NCBI GenBank assembly: GCA_021780535.1
Contig: JAJXYN010000003.1
Coordinates: 1-8,099 of the forward strand
DNA: 8,099 nucleotides
Source of the DNA: a bacterium
GTDB lineage: Bacteria; Patescibacteria; ABY1; JAGPKW01
Direction: 5' to 3'
Below are positions 5,847 through 8,099 of the stretch, piece by piece. Within the stretch, counting starts at the first letter, position 1. Every line of letters begins with the position of its first letter. A program made the translations under genes and the position numbers. Under the pieces are notes generated by a model, which was not told where the DNA came from, did not search any database, and saw only the letters and a list, made by a program, of their open reading frames with translations.

Positions 5847-5888
5847 AACGATTTTAAAATATATAAATTTTAATTTGTTCTAGTTTTT
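5838..5888 (+). terminator. Weak candidate terminator after dprA
   Basis: AAAAACTA at 5838-5845 pairs with TAGTTTTT at 5881-5888, and AAC 5847-5849 with GTT 5877-5879. The hairpin overlaps the dprA stop codon and is almost all A-T, with the T-run inside the 3' arm. In a sequence this rich in A and T such pairing can arise by chance, so confidence is low. Confidence 0.25.
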
Positions 5889-5927
5889 AATTTGTATTAT
5901 CTATATTTGTAATTATTGCTTATATTC

Positions 5928-5939
5928 TGCTATTATAAT
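5928..5939 (+). promoter_or_regulatory. Candidate topA promoter (-10 region)
   Basis: TATAAT at 5934-5939 lies 30 bases before ATG 5970. It overlaps TATTAT at 5931-5936, which is preceded by TG one base upstream, as in extended -10 promoters. TTGCTT at 5916-5921 is too close for a standard -35. The rest of the 123-base dprA-topA gap (5847-5969) shows no gene. Confidence 0.4.
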
Positions 5940-5969
5940 TACATCACATTAATTATTTAAATTTTTTTC

Positions 5970-8099
5970 ATGAATCTTGTTATTGTTGAATCTCCAACAA
6001 AAGCTAAAACTATATCAAAATTTTTAGGTAAAGACTTTGTTATAAGGGCTTCTATTGGTCATGTTCGTGATCTTCCAAAATCTAAAATGGGTGTTGATAT
6101 TGAAAATAATTTTGAACCCCAATATGAAATATCAAAAGATAAAACTAAAGTCGTCAAAGAATTAAAAGATCTTGCAAAAGATTCTGATGAAATATATTTT
6201 GCAACTGATGAGGATAGAGAAGGTGAGGCTATAACTTGGCACTTGGCTGATATTCTTAAGGTTCCTAAAAAAGATGTTAAGAGAATCACTTTTCATGAAA
6301 TTACTAAAACTGCTATTTTAAATGCATTAGAAAATCCTAGAATAATTGATCAAAATTTAGTTGATGCTCAACAAGCAAGAAGAGTTCTTGATAGACTTGT
6401 TGGTTATGAACTTTCTCCTTTTTTATGGAAGAAAGTTTTTTATGGATTGTCTGCTGGTCGTGTTCAGTCTGTTGCGGTTAGATTGATTGTTGAAAGAGAA
6501 CAAGAAAGAGAAAAATTTAAGAAAGAAGAATATTGGACTATAGACGGAACATTTGGAAATCAAAAAAATGAAATAATATCTGCCGAATTAAATAAAATTA
6601 ATGATGAGAAATTAGATAAATTTTATATTAATAATGAAAAACAAGCCCAAGAAATTAAAAAAGATATAGAAAAATTTGATTTTAAAATTGTAAACATTGA
6701 TGAAAGAAATTCTAAAAAAAGTGTTCCTACTCCTTTTACAACGAGTACAATTCAACAAGAAGCTGCTAATAAATTTGGATATTCTGCAAAAAATACAATG
6801 AGAATTGCTCAGCAATTATATGAGGGTATTAATATTGGTAAAGATGGACAAGTTGGTCTTATTACATACATGAGAACGGATTCTGTAAACTTGTCTGAAT
6901 TATTTATGGCACAAGCAAAAGAATATATTGTTAAAAATTTTGGTGCAAAATATTATAATGGTTCTTTTAGAATTTTTAAAACTAAGTCTAAAATGGCACA
7001 GGAAGCTCATGAAGCTATTAGGCCTACATTTGTTAATAACGATCCCGAATCTATTAAAGAATTTTTAACTAGTGAACAGTATAAATTATATAAATTAATT
7101 TGGGATAGAAGTGTTGCTACACAAATGAAAGATGCTGAAAGTAAAACAGTTTCTTATGATATAGAAGATGATAAGAAAAAATATTCATTTAGAGCTAGTG
7201 GAACTACTATTGTTTTTGATGGATTTATGAAAATTTATTCTAGATCTGGAGATGATAATATTTTGCCATTTGTTGAAATTAATGAAAAAGTTAAATTAAT
7301 TAATACTTCTTGTGAGCAACATTTTACTGAACCCCCAGCTAGATATAATGATGCTAGTTTAATTAAAGCTCTTGAAGAAAATGGAATAGGTAGGCCATCT
7401 ACTTATGCTTCAATAACAAGTACTATACTTGAAAGAAAATATGTAGAAAAAGATGAGGCTAAAAGATATTATCCAACAGATACTGGAAGACTTGTTAATA
7501 AGATTTTATGTGAACATTTTCCTGAAATAGTTGATGTTCATTTTACTGCAAAAATGGAAGATGGTTTTGATGAGATTGCTGAAGGAAACAAGGAATGGAA
7601 ACCGTTTATTAAAGAATTTTATATTCCATTTAAAGAAAATTTAAATAAAAAAGACAAGGAACTTGATAAGAAAGAATTGACAGAAGAAGCTTCTGACGAG
7701 GTTTGTGATAAATGTGGCTCTAAGATGCTTATTAAATTTGGTAAGTTTGGTAAATTTTATTCTTGTTCTAATTACCCAATTTGTAAAAATACTAGAGAAA
7801 TTGGTGCTGATGGAAAGCAGGAGGAAGAAGAAATATTGGATGAAAAATGTGAGAAATGTGGAGCTCAAATGGCTGTGAAACGTGGCAGATATGGTAAATT
7901 TATTGCTTGTTCTAACTATCCAACTTGTAAAAATATTAAAAAACAAGCAAATGGTACTGGAATAAAATGTTTAAAATGTGGTGAAGGGGAAATGGTTCAA
8001 AAAAGAAGTAGATTTGGGTTTTTTTACAGCTGTTCTAATTATCCAAAATGTAATCATATTTTATCTAACAAACCTGTCCCAGATGAAAAAGATCCTACT
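5970..8099 (+). CDS. topA: DNA topoisomerase I (type IA), 3' end missing
   Basis: The open frame runs from ATG 5970 to the window edge (710 residues, no stop seen). It opens with the TOPRIM domain: NLVIVESPTKAKT carries the catalytic Glu7, and FATDEDREGEA supplies the metal-binding acidic triad Asp80, Asp82 and Glu84. The type IA core follows, with QARRVLDRLVGYELSP, GLSAGRVQSVAVRLI, and the active site GLITYMRTDSVNLS with catalytic Tyr300 and Arg302. AHEAIRPT and NGIGRPSTYASI are further family blocks. The C-terminal region has three topoisomerase C4 zinc ribbons: Cys579/582/599/605, Cys627/630/647/653 and Cys667/670/688/694, each with SCSNYP or ACSNYP. The enzyme relaxes negative supercoils by single-strand passage. 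Length is consistent with a nearly complete protein. There is no Shine-Dalgarno sequence; the start agrees with the conserved N-terminus. Placement after dprA is a common bacterial gene order. Confidence 0.97.
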   Translation, partial: MNLVIVESPTKAKTISKFLGKDFVIRASIGHVRDLPKSKMGVDIENNFEPQYEISKDKTKVVKELKDLAKDSDEIYFATDEDREGEAITWHLADILKVPKKDVKRITFHEITKTAILNALENPRIIDQNLVDAQQARRVLDRLVGYELSPFLWKKVFYGLSAGRVQSVAVRLIVEREQEREKFKKEEYWTIDGTFGNQKNEIISAELNKINDEKLDKFYINNEKQAQEIKKDIEKFDFKIVNIDERNSKKSVPTPFTTSTIQQEAANKFGYSAKNTMRIAQQLYEGINIGKDGQVGLITYMRTDSVNLSELFMAQAKEYIVKNFGAKYYNGSFRIFKTKSKMAQEAHEAIRPTFVNNDPESIKEFLTSEQYKLYKLIWDRSVATQMKDAESKTVSYDIEDDKKKYSFRASGTTIVFDGFMKIYSRSGDDNILPFVEINEKVKLINTSCEQHFTEPPARYNDASLIKALEENGIGRPSTYASITSTILERKYVEKDEAKRYYPTDTGRLVNKILCEHFPEIVDVHFTAKMEDGFDEIAEGNKEWKPFIKEFYIPFKENLNKKDKELDKKELTEEASDEVCDKCGSKMLIKFGKFGKFYSCSNYPICKNTREIGADGKQEEEEILDEKCEKCGAQMAVKRGRYGKFIACSNYPTCKNIKKQANGTGIKCLKCGEGEMVQKRSRFGFFYSCSNYPKCNHILSNKPVPDEKDPT

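Noticed and set aside
7641..7946. Minus-strand frames opposite topA (also 6059-6289 and 6612-6815)
   Set aside because: They are Phe/Ser/Ile-rich mirror images of topA coding sequence, including its zinc ribbons, without start signals.

Overview
The window reads as bacterial chromosome with low G+C. My best guess is a Patescibacteria (CPR, Parcubacteria-like) genome. That rests on three things: extreme A+T in the housekeeping genes, no Shine-Dalgarno sequence before comM, dprA or topA, and an in-frame palindromic insert in dprA whose peptide (PTFTKATAGES) resembles insert peptides I remember from Parcubacteria proteins. No rRNA or other taxonomic marker is present, and a low-G+C spirochaete or other lineage is not excluded. 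No tRNA, rRNA, CRISPR array or transposase gene was seen.

Left part (1-2889, minus strand): two separately transcribed lipoprotein genes. The proximal one (1968-2825) encodes a 285-residue lipoprotein of unknown family and ends in a strong intrinsic terminator (17-bp stem plus T-run). The next one (1834 down to the window edge, C-terminus missing) encodes a large modular lipoprotein: five InlB-type (Listeria-Bacteroides) repeats, one fibronectin type III domain and one cadherin-like beta-sandwich. Each gene has a good Shine-Dalgarno sequence and the same promoter layout, built around an identical 15-base block with a 17-base spacer. Neither protein has a known function; both are probably surface exposed.

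Middle (2826-3050): an A+T-rich divergent intergenic region. It also marks a change in base composition (about 40% G+C on the left, about 18-27% on the right in sampled lines) and in ribosome-binding-site style.

Right part (3051-8099, plus strand): comM (AAA+ branch-migration helicase), dprA (loader of RecA onto incoming DNA) and topA (topoisomerase I, C-terminus cut by the window edge). ComM and DprA act at consecutive steps on single-stranded DNA taken up in natural transformation. The dprA-topA pair is a common bacterial arrangement. Two unexplained structures lie here: a 19-bp inverted repeat filling the comM-dprA gap, and a G+C-rich, two-hairpin insert of about 65 bases in frame inside dprA, between its Rossmann and winged-helix domains. 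The insert is the most interesting signal in the window; it behaves like a protein-coding palindromic repeat comparable in concept to the Rickettsia palindromic elements.
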